Positions 20,464 to 21,155 of a stretch of 21,155 nt of DNA are shown here, piece by piece. The position numbers were made by a program, and so were the translations under genes. The notes beneath the pieces are model-generated. The model made no database searches, was not told the origin of the DNA, and saw only the letters and a list, made by a program, of their open reading frames with translations. Positions within the stretch are counted from its first letter, which is position 1. Every line of letters starts with the position of its first letter. Source of the stretch: Anaerolineae bacterium CG2_30_58_95 (GTDB lineage Bacteria; Chloroflexota; Anaerolineae; Anaerolineales; Villigracilaceae); contig MNXK01000041.1 in NCBI GenBank assembly GCA_001872165.1, forward strand, positions 1 to 21,155. The letters are read 5' to 3'.

Positions 20464-21014
20464 AGTTTTGGCAGCACAATGGATTGCTGTTTCTGGTACT
20501 TGCCCTTCTTGTCGGCGTATGAAATGTCACACTCCTCGTCCGCCTCGAAGAACAACACCTGGGCGATGCCCTCGTTGGCGTAGATGCGGGCGGGCAGAGG
20601 CGTGGTGTTGCTGATTTCCAGGGTGACGTAGCCTTCCCATTCTGGCTCGAAGGGAGTCACATTCGTTAGGATTCCACAACGCGCGTAAGTGCTTTTACCT
20701 AAACAGACCGTCAACACCTTGCGCGGAATGCGGAAATATTCGATGGTGCGCGCTAATGCAAACGAGTTGGGCGGGATGACGCACACCTCGCCTTTGAAAT
20801 CCACCATGGATTTCGGGTCGAAGTTTTTAGGGTCAACGACTGCGGAATAAACGTTGGTGAAGATCTTAAATTCGTTGGCCACGCGGATGTCGTAGCCGTA
20901 AGACGACACTCCGTACGAGATGACACCGTTGCGCACCTGTCCCTCGACGAACGGCTCGATCATCCTGTGCTCGAGCGCCATCTTGCGGATCCAATGGTCG
21001 GGTTTGAGGCCCAT
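20460..21014 (-). CDS. dcd: dCTP deaminase
   Basis: A 184-residue dCTP deaminase, which converts dCTP to dUTP plus ammonia in thymidylate synthesis. The conserved active-site elements are present: GKSTYARCG (Ser108, Arg112), [14 protein letters not shown] with the catalytic-type Glu133, and [20 protein letters not shown]. The C-terminal [12 protein letters not shown] is the nucleotide-closing lid. Length is normal for the family. The start is ATG 21014 ([12 protein letters not shown]), supported by AGGAGA on the minus strand about nine bases upstream; the frame is open further up but that part is not Dcd-like. It is followed by the overlapping transglutaminase-like gene. Whether it is mono- or bifunctional (dUTP-forming versus dUMP-forming) is not decided. 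Confidence 0.96.
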   Translation of the reverse strand: MGLKPDHWIRKMALEHRMIEPFVEGQVRNGVISYGVSSYGYDIRVANEFKIFTNVYSAVVDPKNFDPKSMVDFKGEVCVIPPNSFALARTIEYFRIPRKVLTVCLGKSTYARCGILTNVTPFEPEWEGYVTLEISNTTPLPARIYANEGIAQVLFFEADEECDISYADKKGKYQKQQSIVLPKL

Positions 21015-21047
21015 GAGGTAGTCTCCTAATCTTTTGGTTTGGGGAGA

Positions 21048-21080
21048 AGACCTCACAGGTCTCCAAGACCTGTGAGGTCT
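21048..21080. repeat. perfect 15-bp-stem hairpin upstream of dcd
   Basis: AGACCTCACAGGTCT, loop CCA, AGACCTGTGAGGTCT: fully complementary arms. Each arm is itself partly palindromic (AGACCT...AGGTCT), so a cruciform or two small stems are also possible. It lies 11 bases after the stop of the next minus-strand gene and 33 bases before the dcd start. It shares AGGTCT/AGACCT with the palindrome at 2694. It could act as a terminator/attenuator or be a dispersed repeat. Confidence 0.75.
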
Positions 21081-21091
21081 TACACGTGGGA

Positions 21092-21154
21092 CTATTTGAT
21101 TATGAATGTCACCAGCGTTACTTTGCCCGGCTGTGCTTCGATCCATCTCTCGTA
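21092..21154 (-). CDS. 3' end of an unidentified minus-strand gene
   Basis: On the minus strand the frame entering at the window edge reads [20 protein letters not shown] and stops with TAG at 21094-21092. Twenty codons followed by a stop and then a hairpin is what a gene end looks like, but no family can be named. Its stop lies 77 bases before the dcd start on the same strand, so an operon with dcd is possible. Confidence 0.35.
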   Translation of the reverse strand, partial: YERWIEAQPGKVTLVTFIIK

Positions 21155-21155
21155 T

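Overview
The window looks like a chromosomal segment of a GC-rich bacterium, most likely Chloroflexota (Anaerolineae-like). This is inferred from gene style rather than from a marker gene: lipoproteins with Pro/Thr-rich linkers, several genes with a -10 box directly in front of the ATG (probable leaderless mRNAs), and many short tandem and hairpin repeats between and inside genes. No rRNA, tRNA or CRISPR array was seen.

Layout. 1-783 is the 3' part of a GH13 amylase. 827-1421 is an AT-richer overlapping pair (small partner plus MNT-type nucleotidyltransferase), probably toxin-antitoxin-like. 1458-2681 is a patatin-like lipase. 2724-3053 is a truncated sirtuin remnant. 3161-4644 (minus) is a HigB toxin followed by a HigA antitoxin fused to an ImmA/IrrE metallopeptidase, with two operator-like repeats upstream. 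4899-8785 (plus) holds an SH3 lipoprotein, a PPOX-type flavin or F420 protein, an SRPBCC-PDZ-DinB fusion, an HSL-family esterase and a DUF1330 protein. 9093-9751 is a FitA/FitB-like toxin-antitoxin pair whose PIN toxin carries an in-frame amber codon.

9933-13207 (minus) is the most unusual part. It encodes E1-alpha and E1-beta of a thiamine-diphosphate 2-oxoacid dehydrogenase, then a hybrid protein in which a lipoyl domain and an E1/E3-binding domain are joined to a NeuD/PglD-type left-handed beta-helix acyltransferase instead of the normal E2 catalytic domain. This suggests direct transfer of an acyl group from lipoamide to an amino-sugar or similar acceptor.

13445-17997 (plus) is an envelope-oriented group: an HEXXH membrane-anchored protease, a DsbA-like/cyclophilin fusion lipoprotein, a PrsW-type intramembrane protease and a DedA/VTT membrane protein. 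18199-19566 is a UMF1-family transporter whose 5' leader contains a 120-bp MITE-like element. 19813-21014 (minus) is a translationally coupled pair, dCTP deaminase and a transglutaminase-like protein. The window ends in the 3' end of a further minus-strand gene.

A recurring theme is heptamer-period tandem repeats of different unit sequence. They fill intergenic gaps, supply or overlap stop codons of three genes, and are translated inside two proteins of the E1/lipoyl operon.
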